This document shows, in pieces, positions 16,520-24,670 of a stretch of DNA of 64,000 nucleotides. The DNA comes from Saccharothrix violaceirubra (GTDB taxonomy: Bacteria; Actinomycetota; Actinomycetes; Mycobacteriales; Pseudonocardiaceae). The stretch is taken from positions 1,550,001 through 1,614,000 of the forward strand of contig NZ_JACHJS010000001.1 in the NCBI RefSeq assembly GCF_014203755.1, given 5' to 3'. Both the position numbers and the translations under genes were made by a program. Position 1 is the stretch's first letter, and each line of letters starts with the position of its first letter. The notes under the pieces were generated by a model that did not search any database, was not told the origin of the DNA, and saw only the letters and a program-made list of their open reading frames with translations.

Positions 16520-17520
16520 CGACCGCGTTCACCGAACTGCGCGCGGCCGGTCTCTCGGTGAAGAAATCATGCACGCTGACCGGGACCTCCCGGGCGACGC
16601 ACTACCGGCACGCCAACCCGACAGGCCCGATGCACGGGCCGCGGCCGGCGCGGACACCCCCACCCCAGGCCCTGGACGCCGACGAGCGCGCCCGGGTGCT
16701 GGAGGTGCTGACGTCACCGGCCTACCGGGATCTGGCGATCCCGCAGGTGTGGGCGCGCGAACTGGACGAGGGCCGCTACTGGTGCTCGATCTCGACGATG
16801 TACCGGATCGCCCGCGCCCAGGGCCAGGTCCGCGAACGCCGCCGGATCGCCACCCACCCGCCGCGGACCCGGCCCGAGCTGTCCGCCCGCGGCCCGGGCG
16901 AGGTGTGGTCCTGGGACATCACCGCGTTGAAAGGACCGGTCAAAGGCGTCTGGTACAAGTGCTACGTCGTGCTGGACATCTTCTCCCGCTACGTCACCGG
17001 CTGGCTGGTCGCCGCCGCCGAGGACGCCGTCCTGGCGAAGGACTTCCTCGCCGAGGCCATCGCCCGCAACGGCACCGAACCGCACACGATCCACGCCGAC
17101 AGAGGCGGCGCCATGGTGTCCAAACCGGTCTCCGAACTCCTGACCGACCTCGGCGTCCTGCGTTCGCATTCCCGCCCCCGCACCTCGAACGACAACCCCT
17201 ATTCCGAAGCGCAGTTCAAGACCCTGAAGTACATGCCCGACTTCCCCGACCGGTTCGGCTCCCTCGCCGACGCCCGCCTGTTCTGCGAAGGATTCTTCCT
17301 GGCCTACAACCACGAGCACCGCCACTCCGGCATCGGCATGCACACCCCGGCCTCGGTGCACTTCGGCACCGCCGGACGGATCCGCGATCAACGCCAGGCC
17401 ACTCTCGACCGCGCCCACGCCCGACACCCGGAGCGATTCGCCCGCCGACCCCGCCCACCCGCGCTGCCCGAGGTGGCCTGGATCAACCAACCCCTCGACC
17501 AACCACAACCGGCCCCATAG
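16447..17520 (+). CDS. IS3 OrfB, DDE transposase (made by -1 frameshift)
   Basis: The catalytic half of the transposase, about 357 residues from the slip site. The DDE triad is visible: WSWDITALKG (first Asp), TIHADRGGAM (second Asp) and NDNPYSEAQFKTLKY (Glu). An HTH-like N-terminal part precedes it (LSVKKSCTLTGTSRATHYRH). There is no good start of its own near the overlap, which supports production as an OrfAB fusion. The stop TAG is 28 nt before the right end. The frame is intact. Confidence 0.9.
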   Translation, partial: GKSTRALGGTVRERGGRHAASQILTTAFTELRAAGLSVKKSCTLTGTSRATHYRHANPTGPMHGPRPARTPPPQALDADERARVLEVLTSPAYRDLAIPQVWARELDEGRYWCSISTMYRIARAQGQVRERRRIATHPPRTRPELSARGPGEVWSWDITALKGPVKGVWYKCYVVLDIFSRYVTGWLVAAAEDAVLAKDFLAEAIARNGTEPHTIHADRGGAMVSKPVSELLTDLGVLRSHSRPRTSNDNPYSEAQFKTLKYMPDFPDRFGSLADARLFCEGFFLAYNHEHRHSGIGMHTPASVHFGTAGRIRDQRQATLDRAHARHPERFARRPRPPALPEVAWINQPLDQPQPAP

Positions 17521-17548
17521 ACACAACGTGTCTCACTTGACTTGACAA

Positions 17549-18494
17549 CTACCGGATCGAGGCGCAGCCTGACAGCACGGCCTGGATCGGCCTCTACCGA
17601 CCCGCCGAGGCGCAACTCATGGACGCGGCCACCCAGCTCGGGCTGCACGAACTGGCGGTGGAAGACGCCATCACGGCCCACCAGCGCCCGAAACTGGAAC
17701 GCTACGGCGACACCCGGTTCGTGGTACTGCGCTCGGCCAGCTACCGCGATGACACCGAACGGGTCGAGTTCGGTGAGCTGCACCTGTTCGTGGGTCCCAA
17801 TTTCGTGCTCACGGTGCGGCACAGCGACACACCGGACCTGGCCGGTGTGCGGCAGCGGCTGGAGAACCAGCCGCACCTGCTGCGGCTGGGTCCCGAGGCG
17901 GTGCTGTACGCCGTGCTGGACGCGGTGGTCGACGGCTACCCGCCCGTGGTGTCCGGACTGCACAACGACATCGAAGAGATCGAGACCCAGGTGTTCAGCC
18001 GTGACCCGAACGCCTCCAGGCGAATCTACGAGCTGTCCCGTGAGGTGATGGAGTTCCAGCGCGCCACCCACCCGCTTCTCACGATCCTCGACAACCTCTC
18101 AGCCGGGTTCGCCGAGCACGGCGTCGACGAGGAACTTCAGCGCCACCTGCGCGACGTGGCCGACCACGTCATCATCGTGGTCGAGCAGGTCACCAGCTTT
18201 CGCGGCGTGCTCGCCGACATCCTCGCCGTCAACACCACCCTGGTCACCCAAGCGCAGAACGAGGAGATGCAACGCCTCGCCGAGGCCAGCAACGCGCAGA
18301 ACGAGCAGATCAAGAGGATCTCCTCATGGGCGGCGATCCTGTTCGCTCCCACCCTGATCGGGACGATCTACGGAATGAACTTCCGCCACATGCCCGAGCT
18401 GAACTGGATGTGGGGATACCCGTTCGCGCTGCTGCTCATGGCGCTGGTCTGCACCGGCCTGTACTTCGTGTTCAGACGCCGCGGCTGGCTCTGA
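17549..18494 (+). pseudogene. corA-like Mg2+ transporter gene, 3' fragment after the IS3 insertion
   Basis: About 315 residues of a CorA-type channel: WIGLYRPAEAQL, HQRPKLERYGD, the long stalk helix, and the two C-terminal membrane helices with the pore signature GMNF (TIYGMNFRHMPELNW). The N-terminal strand is separated by the IS3 element. An in-frame ATG at 17619 could give a 291-residue protein lacking the first domain strands, so partial expression is possible, but the native start and promoter are cut off. YGMNF plus the MPEL loop is the standard selectivity signature for Mg2+/Co2+ CorA proteins. Confidence 0.85.
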
Positions 18495-19573
18495 CCCGAC
18501 AGATCCGGCGTCCGGCGCTGCGACGCGGTGGTTCCAGACGTCGCGCAGGACGACCTGGATGACACCGGCGACCGGGATGGCGAGCAGGGCGCCGAGTATT
18601 CCGGCGAGCTCGGTCGCCAGCAGCAATGCGACGAGCACGGTCAACGGGTTGAGCCGGACTGTGCGGGAGAAGATCACCCGCTGCGGCAGGTGGTTCTCCA
18701 GCTGCTGGTAGAAGATGATCACGGTGATGGCCGCGGGCAGCGAGTGGATGAGCGCGGCGACGCCGGCGACCACCGCGCCGAGGGTGGCGCCCACCAGGGA
18801 TCAGGTCGGCTATTGCGACGAAGACCGCGATCAGCTCGGCGAACGGCACTCCGAGGATCTTCAGCACGATGTAGGTGAGCACGCCGCAGATCACGCTGAT
18901 GAGCAGGTTGCCGGTGATGTAGCCGGTGACGGTCTTCCGCGCTCGCGGCCGACTCGGTGGATGCGCCGCGCGCGTTGCGGCGGGAAGAGCACGAGCGTCC
19001 CGTTGATCACTTTGTGGCCTTGCGGCACCGCGAGGTAGGCCGGCACGAAGATGGAGATGGTCGCGACGACCCCGGTGACCGCACTGCGCAGCAGGTTCAG
19101 CGCCGGGGTGCCGAGGCCGGTGGCGAACTGCCGGATGCGTTCTTCGTTGTCGCGGGCGAACTCCAGCGCGTTGGTGCGCTCCAGCGGAGTCCCGACAGGG
19201 CTTCTGCCGCCGCGTAGGTCGGCGATCATGTCGGGCAACCGTGTCGCCGGCTGCGTGCCCTGCTCGGCCAGTGGTAGGGCGAAGAGCGTGAGCACGCCGC
19301 CGAACGTCAGGAAGACCACGAGGAACACGGCCAGTGTCGCCGGCGAGCGGCGGTACCGGCTGACACGGTTTGCGGCCAGTTCACCGTCGGGTAGAGCGCG
19401 ACGGTGAAGACGACCGCGATGAGCATCCACACCAGAACTCGTTGGACGTGCGTGACGGACACCCTGGCCACGACCGTGGCCAGGGTCAGCCCGATGGTCG
19501 CGAGGATGGTCCGCACGGGAACCCTGTAGGCGCGCTCGCTTGGCATCGTGCGACTCCCGTCCGGTCGTCTCAT
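18490..19573 (-). pseudogene. AI-2E family transporter, broken by three frameshifts
   Basis: Four consecutive minus-strand pieces in different frames together make one AI-2E (YhhQ/PerM-like) permease: residues VQRVLVWMLIAVVFTVALYP (to about 19380), then RSPATLAVFLVVFLTFGG through FPPQRARRIHRVGRE (about 19380-18950), then ICGVLTYIVLKILGVPFAEL (to about 18800), then GATLGAVVAGVAALIHSLPA to the C-terminus. Changes of frame fall near 19380, 18945 and 18800. Each piece keeps family-level similarity, so the decay is recent. The last frame runs on to a stop at 18324, antisense to corA, which is unlikely to be native. Confidence 0.85.
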
Positions 19574-19676
19574 GACCGTTCTCGGGCAGCGCCGAGGACG
19601 GCGCCAGTCCGGCTCCCGACGCGCGAAGTGCTCTCTGCTTCGTCGAATTTACGCCGGTGGACTGCGCCGTGCCTCT

Positions 19677-20426
19677 CTAATGGCGTGACCCGAGATTGTC
19701 GATCCCCGTCAGTTCGGCGACCTCGGGCGATCGCGAAATCACCTGCTTCGCGACGTCCGACAGCAGCTGGTTGTGGGTGCGTGCGTAGTTCCGCATCAGG
19801 GAGAACGCGTCCGCGACAGCGATCTGCAGGCGTTCGGTCAGGATGCCCTTGGCCTGTTCGATGACGACACGGCTGTTGAGGGCGTTCTGCAGCTGTTCGG
19901 TGACCATCTCGCTGTGCCTGAGCGCACGGACCTGGAGAATGCTGATCGTCGCGACGTTGGCGAAGGACTGGGCCAGCTCGACCGCGTCCTCCGGGATGAC
20001 CCCTGGGGAGGTCCGGAACAGGTTCAGCGCGCCGACGATCTGCTCACGCAGTCGCATCGGCACCGCGTGGACGGCGGAGAATCCCTGTTCGCGCGCCGCG
20101 AGCGTGAACCGGGGCCAGCGTTGCGGCTCCTGGGCCAGGTCGTCGCACGCTACCGGCTGCCCGGTGCGGAAGCATTCCAGGCAGGGGCCCTCCTCGTCCT
20201 GCAGCTGGAACAGCTCCAGCATCCTGGCCTGCTCGGTGGACGCGGCCACCAGGTTCAGCGCACCCCGCTGATCCGCCAGCAGGATCCCGACCGCGTCGAC
20301 CTCCAGCAGCTCGGCACAGCGTTCGGTGAGGGTGTGCAGGAAGTCGATGGCGTCGAACCCCAGCACGAGCGTGTCCGCCAGTTCGACGAAGGTCTGAGCG
20401 ATCCGCCGGTCCAACACGTGACTCAC
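19677..20426 (-). CDS. GAF and ANTAR domain regulator
   Basis: A 249-residue protein: an N-terminal GAF domain (about residues 20-165; DFLHTLTERCAELLEVDAVG, VHAVPMRLREQIVGALNLF) and a C-terminal ANTAR RNA-binding domain (VTEQLQNALNSRVVIEQAKG through DAFSLMRNYARTHNQLLSDV). ANTAR proteins bind paired hairpins in nascent RNA and prevent termination. It is the second gene of an operon: its ATG overlaps the stop of the preceding GAF-ANTAR gene. The two proteins are diverged paralogues and may form a heteromeric sensor. Confidence 0.9.
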   Translation of the reverse strand: MSHVLDRRIAQTFVELADTLVLGFDAIDFLHTLTERCAELLEVDAVGILLADQRGALNLVAASTEQARMLELFQLQDEEGPCLECFRTGQPVACDDLAQEPQRWPRFTLAAREQGFSAVHAVPMRLREQIVGALNLFRTSPGVIPEDAVELAQSFANVATISILQVRALRHSEMVTEQLQNALNSRVVIEQAKGILTERLQIAVADAFSLMRNYARTHNQLLSDVAKQVISRSPEVAELTGIDNLGSRH

Positions 20427-21160
20427 CTCTGTTTCTCATGGTTGGTATCCGGGGTGAATCTCAGTCTGCGCGCAACCACGTCGGCCGCGGCCTCCGACAG
20501 GCGGTTGCCGGTGAGGAACGCGTGCGCCCGCAACCGCAGGAACGCCTCACCGAGATCGGTGTCCAGCTGCACCGACACCATGCCAGTCGCCTGGTGCACC
20601 ACTCCCCACCGGCGCTCCGGCTCGGTGCCCCACAGGTCGGCGCCGTCCGGCGTCGCCGGCGTCGCGGGCCCCCCGAGCAGCAACGTTGTCGCGGTGTCCG
20701 CGAACAGCAGCGCGTCCGCGAGTTCGTCCTGTGACAACGGGCCGGCGACGTCCCGGCAGATCTCCAGCGCGCCCAGCGCGATCGCCCCGAGCGTCAGGGG
20801 GATCACGAAGACCGCCGCCACCCCGGCCGCGGCCGCGGCCGCGGCGAACGCGGGCCAGCGACTCGCGCTCCACCCGTCCGCCAGATCGGACACGAACACC
20901 GGGTGGTTCTGCCGCGAAGCCTCCGACATCGGCCCCTCACCCACCGTCGCCTGCAGCTCGGCCATCTCCTCGCCGGTGGCTCCGGCGACTTCCAGCGGTT
21001 GCGCGCTACCGACCAGATAGACCGCGACGCCGGCCGCGTTCAGGCGGACCTTGCAGGCAAGACAGACATGGCGGACACGGACGGGCACCTGGTCGGCCCT
21101 GGCGATCTCATTGATCACGACGAGCAGGTCGAGATGCCGATTCGTGCCCACGCCGGTCAC
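20423..21160 (-). CDS. GAF and ANTAR domain regulator (first of pair)
   Basis: A 245-residue paralogue of the next gene. The GAF domain covers about residues 25-160 (VYLVGSAQPLEVAGATGEEM, GEGPMSEASRQNHPVFVSDL), the ANTAR domain the last 65 residues (VHQATGMVSVQLDTDLGEAF, LRLRAHAFLTGNRLSEAAAD). A run of alternating Ala codons (AFAAAAAAAGVA) lies in the GAF domain. It overlaps the downstream gene by ATGA. The IS at 21356 is inserted about 200 nt upstream, so its promoter may be altered. Confidence 0.9.
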   Translation of the reverse strand: MTGVGTNRHLDLLVVINEIARADQVPVRVRHVCLACKVRLNAAGVAVYLVGSAQPLEVAGATGEEMAELQATVGEGPMSEASRQNHPVFVSDLADGWSASRWPAFAAAAAAAGVAAVFVIPLTLGAIALGALEICRDVAGPLSQDELADALLFADTATTLLLGGPATPATPDGADLWGTEPERRWGVVHQATGMVSVQLDTDLGEAFLRLRAHAFLTGNRLSEAAADVVARRLRFTPDTNHEKQR

Positions 21161-21397
21161 TCCTCGCCATTGTGATCTCGTACGTACGGACTCTAGTCCT
21201 TCACGCGCCCGCTGCCAGCCTCCGCATATGGGAGCGATCGGGACCAGTGCGGGGGTGGCGCTCGTCGAACACGGCAGCTCCTACTGCGGAACGTGGCAGC
21301 GCGGCCCCGCCGGTGTACCGGTGGACACCGGATTCCGGGCGCTGGTGTCCACTGAGCTTGTTCTCTAACCTGTGGGTGCCGGTCGGGTGTACCCGGT

Positions 21398-21473
21398 TGA
21401 TCATGAGCGCAGCCCTTGGTTGATCATTCCTCTTGCGACAGAGGGAAGACCGACTCAAGGGCTGCGGTGATCA
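21398..21473 (+). promoter_or_regulatory. Hairpin sequestering the transposase start
   Basis: CGCAGCCCTTG (21408-21418) pairs perfectly with CAAGGGCTGCG (21456-21466); TGATCA at 21398 and at 21468 can extend the stem past a small bulge. The right arm holds the AAGGG ribosome-binding sequence and the GTG start at 21467. Read-through RNA entering the IS would hide the start, while a transcript begun inside would not have the left arm. Confidence 0.6.
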
Positions 21474-22903
21474 GTGTGCACGATGCCGAACGTGCGGCGG
21501 CGCTCGGGGAGTTGTCCGGGTTCCGCCAGGAGTTCTACGGGTGTCCGACCGCGCGGTCGGACGTGCTGTTCGAACCGGCCGACGCGACGCTGTGCGCAGT
21601 CGGGCCGGTGAAGTCGCCTGTCGACTTGACGTTGATCCCCGAGCACCGTCGTGGGCACGGCGCCCTGTACGACGCGCTGAATCGTGGCCACGTCGACACC
21701 GGTCGGCTGCGCAGGGCACTGGCCGGTGCGCCGCTACCGCGGTTCCCGGACGGGCGGATCGTGCCGGCGGTGGACGTGTCCCCGTGGCTGCGATCGGACG
21801 CGGCCTGCTCGGCGGAACGGTTGTTCTGCCACGTCCACGGCCGGGCCAGAAGCGCGTCGCAGTTCATTCCCGGCTGGCCGTACTCGTTCGTCGCCGCGCT
21901 GGAGCCGGGCCGTTCGTCGTGGACGGCGATCCTCGACGTGACGCGACTGGGCCCCGCCGCCGACGCCACCGCGGTCACCGCCGCCCAGCTCAGGGGCGTC
22001 GTCGAACGCCTGGTCGCGGCCGGGCAGTGGCGGCCGGGGGATCCGTCGGTCCTGATCGTCGCCGATGCCGGCTACGACATCACCCGCCTCGCGTTCGTCC
22101 TGGACGGTCTCCCTGTCGAAGTGACGGGCCGGATCCGCTCGGACCGGGTGCTGCGGCCGCCCGCGCCGCCCCGACTGCCGGGCGCCAACGGCCGCCCTCC
22201 CGAACACGGCGGCGAGTTCGCCCCGGCCGACCCGACGACCCGGCCGCGGCCAACGGCGGTCACCACGACCGACACCACCCGCTACGGCAAGGCCGAGGCA
22301 CAAGCCCGGGACCGGCTGCATCCACGCCTGACCCACCGCGCGGCCTGGCTCGACCACGACGGACCACTGCCCATCGTCGAAGGCACCCTGATCAGGTTGA
22401 AGGTCGAGCACCTGCCCGGCGACCGCGAGGCCAAGCCGGTGTGGCTGTGGTCCTCGGCCACCGGCGCCACCGCGGCCGACGTCGACCGCTGGTGGCGGGC
22501 GTTCCTCCGGCGCTTCGACCTGGAACACACGTTCCGCCTGTTCAAGCAGACCCTCGGCTGGACCACCCCGAAACTCCGCAGGCCCGAGGCGGCCGACCGG
22601 TGGACCTGGCTGCCGATCGCCGCACACACCCAACTCCGCCTCGCCCGACCGCTGGCCGCCGACCTCCGACGTCCCTGGGAGAAACCCGCCGCGCCGGGCA
22701 CACTCACCCCGGCACGGGTCCGACGCGGGTTTCGGAACCTCCGCGCCGACACGGTCCTCCCCGCCAGCGCGCCAAAACCCACCAGACCAGGCCCGGGACG
22801 CCCACCGGGCACCAGGAACAGCCGCCCCGCACCCCGCTACGACGTCGGCAAGACCGTCAAACGACCTGTGTCGCTCATCGACCCACAACGGCAACGACCT
22901 TAA
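21467..22903 (+). CDS. Putative DDE transposase, NF041680 type
   Basis: A 478-residue transposase of a family common in actinobacteria. Recognisable parts: ELSGFRQEFYGCPTARSDVL at the start, SLAPEHRRGHGA-type motif (here TLIPEHRRGHGALYDALNRG), VPAVDVSPWLR, LIVADAGYDITRLAFVL and a C-terminal FDLEHTFRLFKQTLGWT. The Asp residues of the AVDVSPW and VADAGYD motifs and the Glu of LEHTFR fit a DDE triad in a large RNase H-like domain. The frame is intact. GTG 21467 follows AAGGG; an earlier TTG at 21416 in the same frame has no such site. Confidence 0.8.
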   Translation: MISVHDAERAAALGELSGFRQEFYGCPTARSDVLFEPADATLCAVGPVKSPVDLTLIPEHRRGHGALYDALNRGHVDTGRLRRALAGAPLPRFPDGRIVPAVDVSPWLRSDAACSAERLFCHVHGRARSASQFIPGWPYSFVAALEPGRSSWTAILDVTRLGPAADATAVTAAQLRGVVERLVAAGQWRPGDPSVLIVADAGYDITRLAFVLDGLPVEVTGRIRSDRVLRPPAPPRLPGANGRPPEHGGEFAPADPTTRPRPTAVTTTDTTRYGKAEAQARDRLHPRLTHRAAWLDHDGPLPIVEGTLIRLKVEHLPGDREAKPVWLWSSATGATAADVDRWWRAFLRRFDLEHTFRLFKQTLGWTTPKLRRPEAADRWTWLPIAAHTQLRLARPLAADLRRPWEKPAAPGTLTPARVRRGFRNLRADTVLPASAPKPTRPGPGRPPGTRNSRPAPRYDVGKTVKRPVSLIDPQRQRP

Positions 22904-22904
22904 A

Positions 22905-22967
22905 GAACAAGCCAAGACCGTGCCGCACGGTCGGCTCCGTGGTGGTGCAGAGCGGTTCCGAGATCAT
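22905..22967 (-). pseudogene. 5' stub of a second DUF5994 gene, cut by the IS
   Basis: From the ATG at 22967 the minus strand reads MISEPLCTTTEPTVRHGL and then enters the IS end. The start matches the intact DUF5994 gene at 14711 (MISDQLSP...) at protein level and in the DNA around the ATG. The rest of the gene is not found on the other side of the IS, so a deletion accompanied or followed the insertion. Confidence 0.65.
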
Positions 22968-23028
22968 CTCGGCGCTCCCGACTCCAGCCGAAACGGCCGG
23001 ACTTCCTTGTGCGCCAAAGGCGGCACCA
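22958..23028. repeat. Second copy of the repeat at 14700-14776
   Basis: See the entry at 14700: the end of the membrane gene and the start of DUF5994 are the conserved parts. Here both neighbouring genes are damaged. Confidence 0.6.
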
Positions 23029-23778
23029 GCTTGACCGCCGGTGCAACGACATGCCCTCGGTAACTCCATTCTACGCCGCTGCGGTTGCGACAGCGCCCGT
23101 TCTGGCGTACTCGACGCAGATCGGAAGCTGCCAATCCGGCGACCAGCAAGGCCACACTCACCACCGCGCTGAAGACTTCGACCGATACCAGTCGCCGACG
23201 AGCCCATCGGACGAACACCAGGTTCACCGTGACGTGCGCGGAGGCGGTGGCCAACACCCACCACGGTCCCGTGGCCAGCAGCGGCGTGGCACCGAGGTGG
23301 AACGAGGTCGCCGTGATGCCACGGACACCGCTGTGTGCGGGATGAGTGCTGAGGAATCCACCCTGGGACTTCAGTTGTTCCGCCGCTTGGCCTCCGATGG
23401 GCCAACTGAACCGCGAGAGGTGCGTCGCGACGACGAAAACGAGTTCTGCCAACGCCCAGCCGAAGCCCGCCCAGAGCGCGGCAGCGTGTCCGCTGACAAC
23501 GACCAGTACGAGCGCGAGCGGACGACTTCGTCAGTGATCGCGGAGGCAGACTCGAGGATGGTGCGGCTGCGGTCGAGGTCGGGGAGCCTGCCCGCGGAGG
23601 CGAGCGCCGGCAGCCGCGCCGCCAGGGCGACCAGCCACCCGAGAACACCCAGCAGCGCCACACCGGCTTCCGAGACGCCGAGCGGTATCGCCAGGACGAC
23701 CGCGAGCAGTACGAGAACAGCCGACATCACGGCGGCGCCCCCTCGGATCCTTCCGCTGACCCGAGCTGAACTCGTCAC
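22964..23778 (-). pseudogene. Frameshifted membrane protein gene
   Basis: Two frames join into one hydrophobic protein of about 270 residues. The first part, from a GTG at 23778 (GAGGAA 6 nt upstream), gives MSAVLVLLAVVLAIPLGVSE and runs to about 23520; the second continues as LALVLVVVSGHAAALWAGFG to a stop at 22964. The shift is near 23520. About six membrane helices are predicted. I do not recognise the family. The stop overlaps the ATG of the DUF5994 stub (ATGA), so the two were once an operon. Confidence 0.65.
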
Positions 23779-23866
23779 GGGGTGTTCCTCTTCGCCTGCT
23801 GGTTCAGTGATGATCCCCATGCCTGCTCCACACCCGGGCGTCCGGCTTTCCAGTCCATGTGGATCG

Positions 23867-24283
23867 TCAGAGCAGGGGATCCCGTACGGGGATCGAGTTC
23901 TGTTCGCCGTCGGGCAGTCTGGGCACCAACCGCAGCACGCGGTTGCCGCGTGGATCAGTGCGCGTCTCGGCCACATCGACCTGCCGAATCAGCTCGTTGC
24001 GGACCTCGCCCAGTGCTGCGGGCAGGTCGCGTGCCGAGGAGGTGGCGACGAGGTGCAGACGTGGGCGGCAGTTGATCCAGCATTCCAGGGTGACTCGCTG
24101 CCCGGCACCCCGACGGTCCTTCATGCTGATTTCCAGGTCGATCTCGTCGTGGCGGAACGAGCGCAACCGCGAGCCGAGCTTGCTCAGGCGTTCCGAGACC
24201 CAGCCGCGTTCGGATGCGAGGAATCCGGTGGCGAGGTTCAGGCGTTGGGCGACGATTGCCGTGCCTTCACGAGTGTCGGGCAT
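23867..24283 (-). CDS. HPF/RaiA-like ribosome-associated protein
   Basis: A 138-residue protein with a sigma-54 modulation/ribosome hibernation-type domain: WVSERLSKLGSRLRSFRHDE, EISMKDRRGAGQRVTLECWI and LHLVATSSARDLPAALGEVR, followed by a basic tail. It is shorter than long HPF proteins and lacks their C-terminal dimerisation domain. Such proteins in actinobacterial stress islands are thought to inactivate ribosomes under hypoxia or starvation. The ATG 24283 is chosen because the family match starts just after it. Confidence 0.7.
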   Translation of the reverse strand: MPDTREGTAIVAQRLNLATGFLASERGWVSERLSKLGSRLRSFRHDEIDLEISMKDRRGAGQRVTLECWINCRPRLHLVATSSARDLPAALGEVRNELIRQVDVAETRTDPRGNRVLRLVPRLPDGEQNSIPVRDPLL

Positions 24284-24670
24284 GCGCTTGTCAGTCCTCT
24301 GTGGAGTTTCGCACCGCTGGTGCCGGGCGATGGCTTGCCGGCGTTCAGGCTGACCTTCGCGGTGCCGGCACTGGTTCACGGAACAGGGTCGCGTAGGACC
24401 GCTGCTCGTCTGGAGAGCCGGGCTTCGCGAGTGAGTGGTGTTCTTCGGGGTGACTGAACAGTTCGTCCGCCGTTTCGGGACGCGACAAGTTCTGGTTTCT
24501 CATGGTTTCCGGCTTTCTTCGCGTCCTGTGCGTGCTGAAGCCGAAGTGGCTGCACGGCGCGAGGGTTTGGGGAATGCGAAAGCGCACCTGCCCCACGGAC
24601 ACAACCCTACACCCCATCTTGGTGGCACGAGCCCTTTGGGTCACTTCCCTTGCGGGACAAGCGAAGTTGT
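24284..24670. other. Mostly non-coding stretch upstream of the HPF-like gene
   Basis: Apart from the doubtful 52-codon frame at 24345-24503, nothing is recognised. It must hold the HPF-like promoter and the end of the desaturase transcript. Confidence 0.4.
24345..24503 (-). CDS. Possible 52-aa protein
   Basis: An ATG-started frame of 52 codons, hydrophilic, His- and Glu-rich (ELFSHPEEHHSLAKPGSPDE). No recognised family and only a weak GGAAA before the start. It may be a real small stress protein or chance. Confidence 0.25.
   Translation of the reverse strand: MRNQNLSRPETADELFSHPEEHHSLAKPGSPDEQRSYATLFREPVPAPRRSA

Larger units (their letters stand above)
16010..17548 (+). mobile_element. IS3-family insertion sequence inside corA
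   Basis: About 1.54 kb. The ends carry imperfect inverted repeats with the shared core GTGAGACAC (left, 16023-16031) and GTGTCTCAC (right, 17528-17536), extended outward as T-GTCA...A-T-A. Two overlapping reading frames in the usual orfA/orfB order lie between. No clear target-site duplication is visible, so the exact outer bases are uncertain by a few nucleotides. The element has an intact frame pair and slippery site and may still be active. Confidence 0.85.
21356..22912 (+). mobile_element. Insertion sequence with NF041680-type transposase
   Basis: About 1.56 kb with terminal inverted repeats GCTTGTTCTCTAA (21356-21368) and TTAAAGAACAAGC (22900-22912), one mismatch in 13. The right repeat overlaps the transposase stop codon. 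No target duplication is obvious. On its right the element abuts a DUF5994 gene fragment that it has cut. Confidence 0.8.

Noticed and set aside
17619..18494. Intact 291-aa CorA starting at ATG 17619
   Set aside because: The upstream sequence still encodes the family's preceding residues up to the IS3 end, and the missing N-terminal strand is found on the other side of the element.
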